The notes below the pieces were generated by a model. It was given only the letters and a program-made list of their open reading frames with translations. It did not search any database and had not been told where the DNA came from. This document shows positions 36,556 through 47,639 of a stretch of DNA of 64,000 nucleotides, in pieces (the stretch's first letter is position 1; every line of letters starts with the position of its first letter). The position numbers were made by a program, and so were the translations under genes. Origin of the DNA: Juglans regia (taxonomy: Eukaryota; Streptophyta; Magnoliopsida; Fagales; Juglandaceae); the NCBI RefSeq assembly GCF_001411555.2, contig NC_049912.1, forward strand, positions 19,948,341 to 20,012,340, in the 5' to 3' direction.

Positions 36556-37370
36556 ATGATGATCAGGTTAGAACTGTAAACAACCTCGGTGTGCATGCAG
36601 GTTCTTGTCCGGACAATACAGATAAGAGGATATTAGGCAGCCATTGCGGCAATCATGAGATCGGTAAGATCAGTAGTAGTACCACTGCAGGGTTACGCCC
36701 AGTATTCCAGCACAGAGAAAGCGAGGTCTTGGATCCGTACGAGTGGCTCGAAGGTGAAATAACGAAGCTTAGCTATATTCTTGAAAGTGGGTTTGTGGAG
36801 GATCATCCAATTGAAAATGCTGCCCATCATGATCATAAGAAGTTAATTAGAGATCAAAAGGAGCAGAGATCAGTAGAACTGAATGTTGGGGGCATTAAGA
36901 TCAAGAAGAGATCGGAAAATAGAGACCACAAGTAGTGATGATCAGGAGATGGAGAGTAGTGTTCTGAGCTCCTCCAATGCAGATGGTGGGGAGTGTTACG
37001 ATTGCTTTCTCAATTAATAATAAAAATTCATCATCAGGCTTTGATGATGAATGGATGGATTGGAATTGGGTAGGTGGTGTTGATCAATGTCATAACCAAT
37101 ATTGGGCCTCATGGGACAGGATGTTGACTTCGTGTTTGTGGGAAGCTGCAGGCAGCAACAAAGGTAGTACTGAAGAAAAATAGTACTGTTATCAAGCAAC
37201 AGATCAACGTACGTACGTGGAAGAAAGATTATCAAGTTTATATATATAGTTTTTTGCTTCATATGGGTGGGTTTGGATCAGTTGGAAACATTCCAACATA
37301 TGTTTTTGCAAAGCATGAATAGTACAATTTAAAAAAGAAACGGTACTTCCAAGCAGGGTGACGAAAAAAA
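36556..37370 (+). pseudogene. captured copy of MYB exon 3 (3' half) and its 3'UTR
   Basis: The copy starts at GATGATCAGGTTAGAACTGT, matching 34143 onwards in the MYB gene, and follows it through the stop codon into the 3'UTR (matching to about 34950). It keeps long identical runs, such as [20 protein letters not shown] in translation. It contains small deletions and an extra G near 36891 that shifts the frame before the end. It lacks the R2 and R3 repeats, so it cannot bind DNA. The 3'UTR part has a ~60-base difference (37217-37265) relative to the source. It begins immediately inside the inner element terminus and has the same orientation as the source gene. Confidence 0.92.
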
Positions 37371-38838
37371 ATTTTCCGGTAAAGTTTACTTGCTGGAAAA
37401 GGTGTTTCAGAAAATAAAATAAAAATGCACAAAATCGAATACAAAAAAAAAAATTATACACATTCAAGTTTTGCAAGCTTCACAATTTTACCTTACACTA
37501 TGGATTGCACTTATATTCTTTTTACATACTTAAAAAAGATCCAAGGTATGAGCTACTAATATGACCAAAATTGACATCGATTGTGTTTTACAATATACAA
37601 TGTCTAACCAACCAAAAAAAGCATTCTGCTTGATAGTTGTTCTCTCTAATACACACTATTTAGTATTTAGTCTAAGGGAACCACTTTGGAGCAGTCGGTC
37701 TGCTATTGACCCATTAACAGCCTCCAATTAAATTTTGACACATAACTTATTTCACATTAAGTCAATAGAGTGCATCACACCAGACTATTCATCTGATCCC
37801 AGACCTCTCATGTTCCATGTTCTCAGTCATTTCGTCTTCTCCTGCCACTATCGCCAAGCATCTCTACCGCCCATCATTCCCGCTGTCGCCCATCTCTGTC
37901 GTCGATCTCCCCCATCTTCGTCAATCATCCCCATCTCCTCTCCCAAAAATCAACCCACAATCACAGTGAAACCCATCTTTGCTTGGTTGCCAAGAAAACT
38001 CAGGAAGAAAAGAACAGAAAAATGGGAATCAAACACATTTCAGTGGCGCCCTTATTGCTTCCAACATTTTCTCAGCAACCAAACAAAACTGAAGCCAACA
38101 CAAACCGATTCAAACTCCAGCAGAAAAAAAAAAAAACATTAACTTCTGATTTCCAAAATACAAGTCACGGGCTAGAAAACAAAATATGAGCCAAAATAAA
38201 TGATTATTAAAACTTGAAGAACATGACCAATGGTCGTACATGAAAAACCCTAAAATGGAGAGGGCCGTGGTCTGGGTTCCGTGGGAGAGAATGGAGAGAG
38301 GTTGCGTTCCTCGTGCGACGACGGAGAGAGGGGTTGTTGTCGTGGCGGTGAGGGCGGTTGTCATGGCGGAGACGGTTCCATGGGAGAGAATGGAATCGAT
38401 TTTGGAATGAGTCCGAGGGGAGAGAATGGAGAGAGGGAAATCGTGCGTAATACCATGGGGTTGGGGCACATGGTAGTGTTGGTGAGTTGTCTACATTGAA
38501 GTCATCCATTGGTGGACTGTTGATGGGGGAAAAACAGTCCGACCGGTGTCAAGATTAACTCTTAGTCTAATCCCCTTGTGTGATCCTGCTTTTAGAATTA
38601 GTATGCTCTACAAGACGTATTGATCTAAACATTTATACTAAGACCATTACATGCTAACTGCAACTGCAACTGTAATATACAATATCTAAACCTCTTTTAG
38701 TACATTATACCTACACAAGTACTTGAATCTTTTGAACCAACCTTTTCTAGTTAAGTATGCATCAACGCAAAGCCGAAAGAATATACTTTTTAGACTAGCA
38801 ATAAAATCTTCCATTTAAGAGGACGAAATGGTCAATAC
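37371..38838. other. inner-element cargo of unknown origin
   Basis: Non-coding in appearance. A pyrimidine-rich stretch at 37790-37960 and a G-rich stretch at 38250-38470 (GGGAGAGAATGGAGAGAGG-like repeats) could be leader or promoter fragments of further captured genes. Long open frames here are low complexity, overlap on both strands and match nothing I recognise. Confidence 0.35.
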
Positions 38839-39795
38839 CTTGATTAGTCCTGTCTTCTTGTCAAGCTCATATTTCACCTTACTTCCCTTTGTGATCTCAA
38901 CAACTTGTATCATTCCAATTAGTAATACAACAAAGAGATACATTAGAAAATGTGCCTAAAGAAAACGAGTTTCAATTTAAAAGTTGAAAATTCTTGCTAG
39001 ATAAGAGAAAGTACTGGAAATTTAAGAAGGCTGAGAAAAGTTGGCAGCTGGGAAATAGAGTCTAATAGATGTTGAGAATAATTTGCAAGGAAAGGGGGTG
39101 ATGGTCACAAAATTAGCCTGTAGCACTAATGTTTTACCCACTAGGATGAAAGGGAACACTGCTGGATTGGGTTGCATGGGAAATGGAATGACCATAAAGA
39201 AGGTGTAACTGCTTTGATAATTCTTATTGGAGAAGTGATCATATTTGCATGCTGGCAAAGAGTTAGAGATTCATAAAAAACAGAAATTAGTGCGAAGATG
39301 GTGATCTTAAATGCTAGAAATCTCACTTGAACATTCTTTTAGCATGTTACCACCCAAAAAATAAAAAAATCAAAGTTAATATCTACTAGTAGGTCCCCCC
39401 CTTCTAAAAACTGAGGGAGATTTTGGTTGCATTATTGGAAGCACTACAATCAATACAGAAAATACAGAAAAATAAGGCAGACGAAATTCAACCTCAGAAC
39501 ATGTTTATTCCCTTCACTAACAAACCACTTCATATTGTAAAGCCAAGTTCGAAAACATACACAGTTGAAAATATGAGATGCTCCAGGTCTTGCAGACAAA
39601 GTTTTATGGAGCAGAATTAGTACCTTTAAGTTTATATGAACACTGAATATAGTAGGTTTATACATACCAATCTCGAGATCACGCCAAGGGTGTGCAGCAA
39701 CTGATCTCCTTGACAAAGATGAAAGGATTCTCTCATTCAATCGGGGAACTGAACGTTGGGCATGATTTTTTTTTAGCTTCAATTTCATGTGCCTC
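38839..39795 (-). pseudogene. captured fragment of soluble inorganic pyrophosphatase gene (two exons plus intron)
   Basis: On the minus strand, 39795-39668 encodes [20 protein letters not shown] then WRDLEIG, ending at a GT donor. After an intron, 38903-38839 encodes VVEITKGSKVKYELDKKTGL then IK and another GT donor. These are the consecutive N-terminal blocks of plant family I soluble pyrophosphatases, which hydrolyse diphosphate to two phosphates in the cytosol. The downstream exons with the active-site aspartates are absent, and no start codon is preserved clearly. The retained intron shows capture from genomic DNA and not from mRNA. Confidence 0.88.
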
Positions 39796-41920
39796 GTCAC
39801 TCATCTCTAATAAGATGCAGAAAAAAAAGTCACATGGAAAGCTTGATAAAATATTAAAATTAACAAAGCTGTGGATTCAAAAACTCTGGTTCTTAAATCA
39901 GGATGACAAATATGAGAATCAATTATTTCAGTTGCAGGAGGTGGCAATGCCATAAAATCGCTGGGGTAGTCTGATATTGTTGCAGCCAAGATTATATACA
40001 AATCACTCTAGAAGCAAATGACATTCAGATCAAATACACTTCCTTTTTGTGAAAATAGAATGTAAGGTGATATCGTGGATCAAGAGCCCATTACAAAACA
40101 TGTGTTTCTTCCAAAGTTTCAAGAGTACTCAAATTTAAACAATACCCATTTCCAAACTCAGTACAAAAATAAAACTTAACATTAGAATACAAAACATGTA
40201 ATTTTCAAACTTAGTGCAAATACAAAACTTATACATGCCATTTTCAAACTCAGTGCAAATATAAAACAATAGAGAACGTAAATCCGACCCACTATACATG
40301 CCATTTCCAAACTTAACATTAGAATACAAAACATGTCACTTGGCTGAAATATTGCAAATACAAAATCTGTCCAGTTGTAGTATCTAACCAAAAGAAAGTC
40401 CATCAAATTTATTTGGTAACTGAGAACTCACTTTACATGAAACTTGCATGCGTTTTATGAGTATTATGAAATACTAATGATATAAATGTGGTTCTTGGTA
40501 AATTGAAATACAACATACTCAACTCAACTAAGCTTTTAATCTCAAATATATGAGTCTTAAAACCACATAGAAGAGTATCATGTTAACTCCACAGCAAAGA
40601 ACTAAAAGTGCTTCCTATATTTTAGCATCCTGTGTCATATATTCTTATTTTCTTCTTTGCATCAGATTATCTTATCACTTTTCTTAAATCCATGCATAAA
40701 CTCTTGTTGAACCTAATCTTTCCAAATAAATTAAATGATGTTTCATTGTTGGAAGCAAATAATAAACTGTATATCAACCTCAACCTCAAATTATAAACAT
40801 TTCAGAAAAATTGGAGAATTAATTAAGGCTAACCTTTAGCATGTTGCCTTCACTAAATGCCCTCCACATTCCATAAACTGCACCAAAATCCATGCCATGA
40901 TTGGATCAAGGCTCACAAACGGTTCTTCCAAGTATGCTCAAATTTGAAGCAAGTGATTCCTCTTGATTGAATGAAATGATAACACCACCCCAAGTAATGA
41001 GTACTCTAGCTAGGTGTCTCATGTATACTACTTGTGCATGGGGGTTTCACCATTGCACTTATTAATAAAATCTTTTTACTTCTAAAAAATAAATAAAGAG
41101 AAACTCAGTAACAGAATGTGTTTAGAGAAGCTCTTTTTAGTGACTAACAGAGTGTCATGAGGTATTGGAAATTGGACTAGTTTATCATGTTTTCATAAGA
41201 TTCTATGTCTTCTCCCTCTAATTCTAAAATGTGTTTAGAGAAGTTCTGGGAAAATATGTTAATCGATAGAGTACAAAACTAAGTTACAAACAAAACAAAG
41301 GACAAAGGTTAAACCACACTATACCTTCCACATCAGATTCTTTGGATGAGTAACTGATGGTTAGCAAAATGAGGAGTACTAGCCAGCATATGGTTAGCTT
41401 TAGAGGATGCCAACTTAAAACATTTACAAACATGCAACAGTCCTCAATTTCCAATGATTTGTATATATCCCAGATGCATAACCTTAATTGACTGATCCTA
41501 TGGATCTACAACCAGTTCCAATACTGCATGATTCCGAAAAAAGGAAGTTACATACATAATCTCGGTTTGAAAATTAGATTCCCCTATATAATATGGCAAA
41601 GATTAGACAAATGGCTTCTCCATCCACGAGAGACTGAAAAATGATAAAAAGCATTTGCGCAAGAAATATTTACTTTGATTGGGGATCCGAGCGTTCAGAA
41701 GAGGAATGCCTTCACTTCAAAGGAAGCCAATGGACATTGTTCAGCATTGAGAGGAAAATCGAAGCCAGAATACCGTGGTCATCACACCTGAATACAGAGA
41801 CGTTCGGCCAACTCAACTCTTGCACAAATCAAATAAATTGAAAAAAAGGTTTTGAATAGACTAGATTAAGGGTACCACCCCTCCATCCCTAACAAATTTC
41901 ATATGGTCATTAAAGAAACC
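39796..41920. other. inner-element sequence without recognisable genes
   Basis: AT-rich sequence, possibly the captured 5' flank of the pyrophosphatase gene. A ~90-bp motif with AACTCAGTGCAAATATAAAAC-like phrases is imperfectly repeated at 40140-40330. The frame at 41641-41841 has no recognisable domain. Confidence 0.35.
40135..40335. repeat. imperfect short tandem repeat
   Basis: Variants of CCATTTTCAAACTCAGTGCA and ACATTAGAATACAAAACATG alternate over ~200 bases with irregular spacing. Confidence 0.6.
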
Positions 41921-42310
41921 TGTTAGGATGGTTCAGTGCAGGAGATTGAGAGTGGAAGGCTGTCATGTTATGAAGAGAAATGTATTTTAGTGTTGAGAAT
42001 AATCGAGTTAGGAAGTAGAAGTAAATACGACATCGTATAGTTAGAATAATTTGTTGTGCACGTGTTCATTAATAGTTGAATTGTCTGTTTTAACCTTACT
42101 TACAAATAGGAAGTTACAATATTACCCTTGCTGTAACAGAAATAACTGACTCATTTTCACATGAGTTCTTGTATAAAAACCTACGGAAGGCTATGAGAAA
42201 GGTATCTGAAGTATTATACATAATTCATTTTCTTGGAGGTTCTGATCCCTCGAATGATCAAAAGTGTTTCTTTCTTCTTTTCTTGTTCTAGTTACTAACG
42301 TACTGTAACA
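41921..42310 (+). mobile_element. 5' LTR of Ty3/gypsy chromovirus element
   Basis: The LTR is 390 bp, TGTTAGG...GTAACA. It is flanked on the left by AAACC (41916-41920), which recurs after the 3' LTR. It contains a TATA-like TATAAAAACC near 42172. It is followed by TGGTATTAGAGATTTGG, a degenerate initiator-Met tRNA primer-binding site. Confidence 0.95.
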
Positions 42311-44461
42311 AAGTGGTATTAGAGATTTGGGCCATTTGGTCTCTGCAGAGGGGGTTAAAGCAGATCCCTCTAAGATTAAAGCTATGATTGAATGGCCATT
42401 GCCCAAAAACATTAAGTCCTTGAGGGGTTTTCTTGGACTAACTGGTTACTACAGAAAGTTTGTGAAGGGATATGGTATTGTAGCTGCCCCACTCACTCAA
42501 TTGTTAAGGAAGGATTCTTTTGTATGGGGACCCAAGGCTTCTAAGGCATTTGAAGCTTTGAAATTAGCTATGACTAATCCTCCTGTGTTAGCCATGCCTA
42601 ATTTTTCTAAAGAGTTTTTAATTGAATGTGATGCATGTGGTAAGGGAGTGGGTGTTGTTTTAATGCAAGATGGGAAACTCTTGGCTTATTTGAGTCAAGC
42701 TTTGAAGGGTGAGGCATTAGATTTGTCTACCTATGAGAAAGAACTTTTGGCATTGGTCTTGGCAGTTCAAAAATGGAGGCCTTATTTGCTTGGGGGCACC
42801 TTTGTCATCAAAACAGACCAGAAAAGTTTGAAGTTCCTGCTTGAGCAGAAAATTGGAACTCCTTCACAACAGAAATAGATTAGCAAGCTCCTTGGTTATG
42901 ACTTCAGGATTGAATATAAGAAGGGGAAGGATAATGTAATTGCTGATGCTTTATCTAGAAGAGAAGAGAGCTCTGAATCAGAGTTTTCTTTGGCTGCTAT
43001 AACAGTACTCGACCCCATTTGGTTAGAGGAATTGAAATCTTCTTATTTGCTGGACAAGGAAATATCTGACATCTGTGAGAAGCTAAAAAAGGGTTCCTTA
43101 TCCACTTCTATGTTTGAAGTGAAGAATGGTTTGCTGTTTAAGAAGGGGAGGTTATTTTTTTTCTGCTTGTTCTCCACTTAAAAATTAGATTCTCCATTTT
43201 GTTCACAACAGTGCTGTGGGAGGTCATTCGGGCTATCAAAAGTCCTTGCAGAGGCTTAAAGCAGATTTCATATGGGCTGGTATGAGGAAGGATGTGAAGA
43301 AACTTGTTAGAGAATGTTCTATATGTCAGAAGTGCAAAACAGAAAACTTGTTACCAGCAGGTTTATTACAGCCCTTGCCAATACCAACTTCTTCATGGAG
43401 TGATATCTCCATGGATTTCATCGAGGCCTTGCCACCAGCAAAGGGTTTTTCTGTAATCTTTGTAGTGGTGGATAGGTTTACTAAGTATGCTAATTTTTTG
43501 CCCTTATCTCACCCCTATACAGCTGCTACGGTTGCTCAGTTATTTATTAACCAGATTTTTAAGTTGCATGGCATGCTAAGTACCATTGTTACTGATAGGG
43601 ATGTGGTATTCACTAGCAATTTCTGGAAGGAAATTTTCAAGTTGCATGGCACGAAGTTGAACTTTACCTCAGCTTACCATCCTCAATCCGATGGTCAAAC
43701 TAAGATAGTAAACAAGGCAGTACAATAGTACTTGAGGTGTTTTGTGTTTGAGAGGCCAAAACAGTGGGTTCATTGGCTGCCTTGGGCAGAATATTGGTAC
43801 AATACTTCTATACATTCTTCCACATGAATAACTCCTTTTGAAACTTTGTATGGCAGACCACCTCCTTCCTGGTTGTAATATGTGGTTGGTACAACACAGA
43901 ACCATGCTGTCGATTCCAAATCAAGGGAAGAGATTTTGGGAAGTCTTAAAAAGAATTTATTGGTAGCTCAGTCAAGAATGAAGCAATATTATGATAACAA
44001 GCATATTGATAGACAATTTGTGGTAGGAGATATGGTCTATTTGAAGTTACAGAAGTACAAACAGAAAAGTGTTGCAGCCATTCCTTATCCTAAGTTGGCT
44101 CCTAGATTTTGTGGGCCATTTAAAGTTTTGGAGATAATTGGTGAAGTTGCTTATAAACTAGAATTGCCTTCAGATGCTGTGGTACATCTAGTTTTTCATG
44201 TTTCTAGACTTAAGAAGCATGTGGGTCCTAATGGGAATGTGTCTCCTTCGATTCTTTTGCTAATGTTCATGGGCATGCGAGAGTGGAGCCAGAATGTATC
44301 CTGGAAAGAAGAATGACACCAGTTAACAACCAGCCTTTCATTGAGTTGCTTGTGAAGTGGAGAGGAGCACCTCAAGAAGATTATTCATGGCCATACCAGT
44401 GGAGCAGCTTAGATTCCAGTATCCTGACATTGTGGGCAAGGTCTTTTGAAGGGGAGGGAAT
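42311..44461 (+). pseudogene. gypsy pol remnant: RT end, RNase H, integrase, chromodomain
   Basis: Translation starts inside the reverse transcriptase ([28 protein letters not shown]). RNase H follows ([35 protein letters not shown]) with its tether (NVIADALSRR). The integrase has the zinc region (HSGYQKSLQRL, CSICQKCK) and the core (SMDFIEALP, VVVDRFTKYANF, IVTDRDVVFTS, SAYHPQSDGQT). A chromodomain-like tail (ELLVKWRGAPQEDYSWPY) ends the reading. Stops at 42876, 43726, 43825 and 43876, and frameshifts near 43155 and 44280, disable it. Gag, protease and most of RT are missing because the primer-binding site is joined directly to late RT. The short LTRs and the chromodomain suggest a Reina-type chromovirus. 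Confidence 0.9.
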
Positions 44462-44851
44462 TGTTAGGATGGTTCAGTGCAGGAGATTGAGAGTGGAAGG
44501 TTGGCATGTTATGAAGAGAAATGTATTACAGTGTTGAGAATAATCGACTTAGGAAGTAGAAGTAAATACAACATCGTATAGTTAGAATCATTTGTTGTGC
44601 ACGTGTTCATTAATAGTTGAATTGTCTGTTTTAGCCTTACTTATAAATAGGAAGTTACAATATTACCCTTGCTGTAATAGAAATAACTGACTCATTTTCA
44701 CATGAGTTCTTGTATAAAAACCTATGGAAGGCTATGAGAAAGGTATTTGAAGTATTATACAGAATTAATTTTCTTGGAGGTTCTGATCCCTAGAATGATC
44801 AGAAGTGTTTCTTTCTTCTTTTCTTGTTCTAGTTACTAACATACTGTAACA
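44462..44851 (+). mobile_element. 3' LTR of Ty3/gypsy chromovirus element
   Basis: 390 bp, the same length as the 5' LTR, with about 17 substitutions by eye (roughly 4%). It is preceded by the polypurine tract GAAGGGGAGGGAAT and followed by AAACC (44852-44856), the perfect target duplication. Confidence 0.95.
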
Positions 44852-44856
44852 AAACC

Positions 44857-45240
44857 CTAAACCGTGCAGTGGTGGAAATGAAATTACCTACAGCTAGCCG
44901 TCGTTTCCGCGAGAGAGATGATGGTTGTGGCCTTCAGAGGGTCCCTTCACTGGAGTATGTTTTTAGACGAAAAAGAAATCACCAATATAGACATTGCAAG
45001 TTTCGGAAAGGGGAAGGGGAAATGGGATTTCTCGTCAAAGGAGGTGATGATGTTTAATGTAAAACTGGGGGAAATGTATCGAGACGAGGAGGTGAGGTAG
45101 CGGTGGCTTGGTGGGTTCGTTGGCAACGGGCTGTGCGCGGCCGAGGCTTGAGGGAGAAGAGGGATTTTTTTTTGGGGAGAAGAGACGCCTAGAGGGAATT
45201 AAATTGAGGGGAAAAGACGTGATTTAAATTTTATCATATT
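44857..45240. other. inner-element sequence right of the gypsy insertion
   Basis: GC-richer non-coding sequence with short frames but no recognisable domain. It was contiguous with 41915 before the gypsy element inserted. Confidence 0.35.
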
Positions 45241-45639
45241 TTTTGGCATTTTTCACTCGCTGCTAATAAACATTACGTGATCCAGATGACTTTTACGGCG
45301 ACAATCTTCGCCGCAAATAATATATGTTACAGTGATTTTTAAACTCGACGCATGGAAAATTGTGCTATAGTAAACAATACTTTCTTGTGACGACTAAAAT
45401 CGCCTCAATATATATAAAAGTCGCCACAATAAAATAAATGGTAAATTCTCTATCAGGATTTTCAAATTTCATGCAGGAATTAAGCAGCAACTTTAAAATC
45501 GCCGTAAATAAGGACTATTTGCGACAATTTTTTTTGCAGTGATCTTAAAATCGCTAGAAAAAGTCTAATTTCTAGTAACTATGTATAACAAATAAAAACG
45601 ATATAGTAATTAAAGTAATAATGTTTGATACAAAACAAA

Positions 45640-45880
45640 AAGTCAGATTGAAAACTCAAAATTGATGTGTAAGACTCGCTAGGTCCTCCTGGATCGTAGT
45701 AACACGACCCTCAATCTCTTGTAGTCAAACATGATGGGCACAATGATCATTTCCATGATCTTCTCCATGTCCTAGATCAAAAGTGTGCGCTCCTCGAGCA
45801 GGGATCGCATCTCTATGGTAGTAGCCCTTGCAGCCTGTCTATCAACACCGACATAAGTAGAACATTAATTCACTATTCAT
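45640..45880 (-). pseudogene. CACTA second-ORF C-terminal fragment, coiled-coil type
   Basis: Minus-strand translation gives AARATTIEMRSLLEERT and DMEKIMEMI. This charged helical pattern resembles the C-terminal tails of plant Transposase_24-type CACTA proteins. Only ~80 residues are visible, with stops. Its orientation is opposite to the relic at 49441-50930. Confidence 0.4.
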
Positions 45881-45949
45881 AAAACAAATACACAACAAAT
45901 ATAAACAAAATGGAAAGTTCTAATTAATATTATATATTGTGATGTTCGA

Positions 45950-46870
45950 ATAGGAACTACTACGTTTGAACAGAGACTACTCTGTTCGAACTAATGAGTA
46001 TTTAATTCAAACGCCAAATAACACTGTTCAAACAATATCAATCCATGTTCGAATGATTTATACCCATTAAAAAAAAAAATTGGGACTTGTTCGAACGGTT
46101 AATACGGATTCGAATGCATAAATATCAAGTTCGAACAGTGTAAATCCTATGGCCATCGAACAACATAAATTTTTAGTTCGAATGGTTCGTCTGCTCAGGT
46201 TTTAACTGTTTGAACGTGTTGTTGCACGTTCGAACACAAAAATGTCTGTTTGGCAAATGCTCGTCCAAACAGTTTTGAGGCCATTCGAATGAGATCATCC
46301 ATGAAGATCCATGACTGAGTCGACTCAGAACCAAACGTGGAAACCAACGATTCATCAAGAATCGTTGGTTTTAAGCAAAAACAATAACACTCCATCATTT
46401 CTACTGCCAAATGTCGTGTGTGGTGGCTGGAAAACACCAAAAAGGGGTCTGATTGGATTCAAAATCCGATCCCCATTTCAACCCATTTTATCCAAATTTC
46501 AAGTACATATAGACATGAGTGATGGGCCATACCTCTTAGAAGTCAGCAAATGATCGAAATACGGTGGGGTTGGTGGCAAGTGGTGGCATGCAGTGGAGAA
46601 AGGGCTTCGAAAGGTAGTTTGTGTGAATATGAACCGTTTGACATTCGAATTGGGTATTATGTATCGAGCAGTCACGTTCGAACTTGTGGTTTCCAGTTAG
46701 AACGAGATATCTATTTTAATTTAGTTGTTTGAACAGAAATTGACCATTCAAACAGAGGCTTTAATTGTTCGAACTATGTATGATCCTATTCGAATGCGTG
46801 GATTCATGAAACTTTCAGAATAACATATGACGATTCATTTGTGTTGATGATCCCAATAAGTTCGAATGCC
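45950..46870. repeat. middle array of TTCGAACG-like motifs
   Basis: Numerous GTTCGAAC, ATTCGAATG, GTTTGAACG and TTCGAACAG variants in both orientations. They are interrupted at about 46290-46600 by a unique stretch without motifs. The presence of a third array suggests a second, partly deleted CACTA terminus at this position. Confidence 0.65.
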
Positions 46871-47400
46871 TATATCAATGTGTATATATATATTTGTATA
46901 CTTATATAGTATAATATTTAACTATATACTATACTACTATATACTATACTAGATAATATATATGTAACTATGTAGTATGTAACTATGTACTCTATATAAC
47001 TATATAACTATATAATTACTATAATATATACTATTATATTTAAATTATTAGATAAAACTACGTCAATTTGTAGAATTGTATTGTGTAATTCCTTTGTGAA
47101 TATAACAATACTCATAGTATATTATTATATAATTTAAAATTGATATTATACTAGTTATTATACTATTAGTAGTATATTAGTTGTAGATGGATGCTACTCA
47201 TCATCCTATACCACACAATTTACATATTTTAAAATTATTTTTTTATTATTTATTATTTTATTTTATTTTTGTTAAATTAATTGAATTGTTTTACTTATCA
47301 AATATAAGATGTTAGCTTATATGGAAGAAAAAATATTTCATTCGAACGGAATATTATATTTATTTATTGCCAAGTATTTGTTTTTGCTATAAGAATCTCG

Positions 47401-47441
<41 letters not shown>

Positions 47442-47639
47442 TTTGCCGTCTATTGAAATGAATCTCGTACATATATTTGTGGATTTTGTGAATGAAGTTG
47501 TGAATAAATGTGGATGTGCAATATATGATTGAAATGAATTTTTTGAATTTTGTGGATTATGTGAATGAAGTTGTGATTAAATTTATTGTGAATGAAGTTG
47601 TCGTTAAATTTTGTGTGAAATATATGATTGAAATGGATT

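Larger units (their letters stand above)
36230..45580. mobile_element. inner CACTA-like element carrying host gene fragments (9.35 kb)
   Basis: The left end is AATTATAAGAAATTAGGTCT. The right end read in reverse complement is AGTTACTAGAAATTAGACTT, about 15 of 20 identical and similar to CACTANNAGAAATTAG ends. Inwards, both ~340-bp termini are full of GCGATTTT/AAAATCGC-type repeats. Both termini stop at a shared inner edge, TATTAGCAGCGAGT (36537-36550), matching TTATTAGCAGCGAGT on the reverse strand near 45255-45270. Inside lie a MYB exon-3 fragment, a pyrophosphatase gene fragment, unassigned non-coding DNA and a gypsy insertion. No transposase is present, so the element is non-autonomous. 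Clear target duplications were not found. Confidence 0.72.

Noticed and set aside
36591..37183. A second functional MYB gene
   Set aside because: It has no R2 or R3 repeats, carries a frameshift near 36891, and begins at a transposon terminus. It is a gene fragment.
37735..38509. Several 60-135 codon frames on both strands
   Set aside because: Low-complexity pyrimidine-rich and G-rich sequence gives open frames on both strands, and no family is recognised.
44869..45100. Short basic open frames to the right of the gypsy element
   Set aside because: No family similarity is seen, and the gypsy insertion and surrounding repeats make a gene unlikely.
36230..45580. Mutator-like Pack-MULE interpretation of the inner element
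   Set aside because: Long termini and gene cargo would fit, but there is no 9-bp target duplication. The ends resemble CACTANNAGAAATTAG with GCGATTTT subterminal repeats, so CACTA is favoured.
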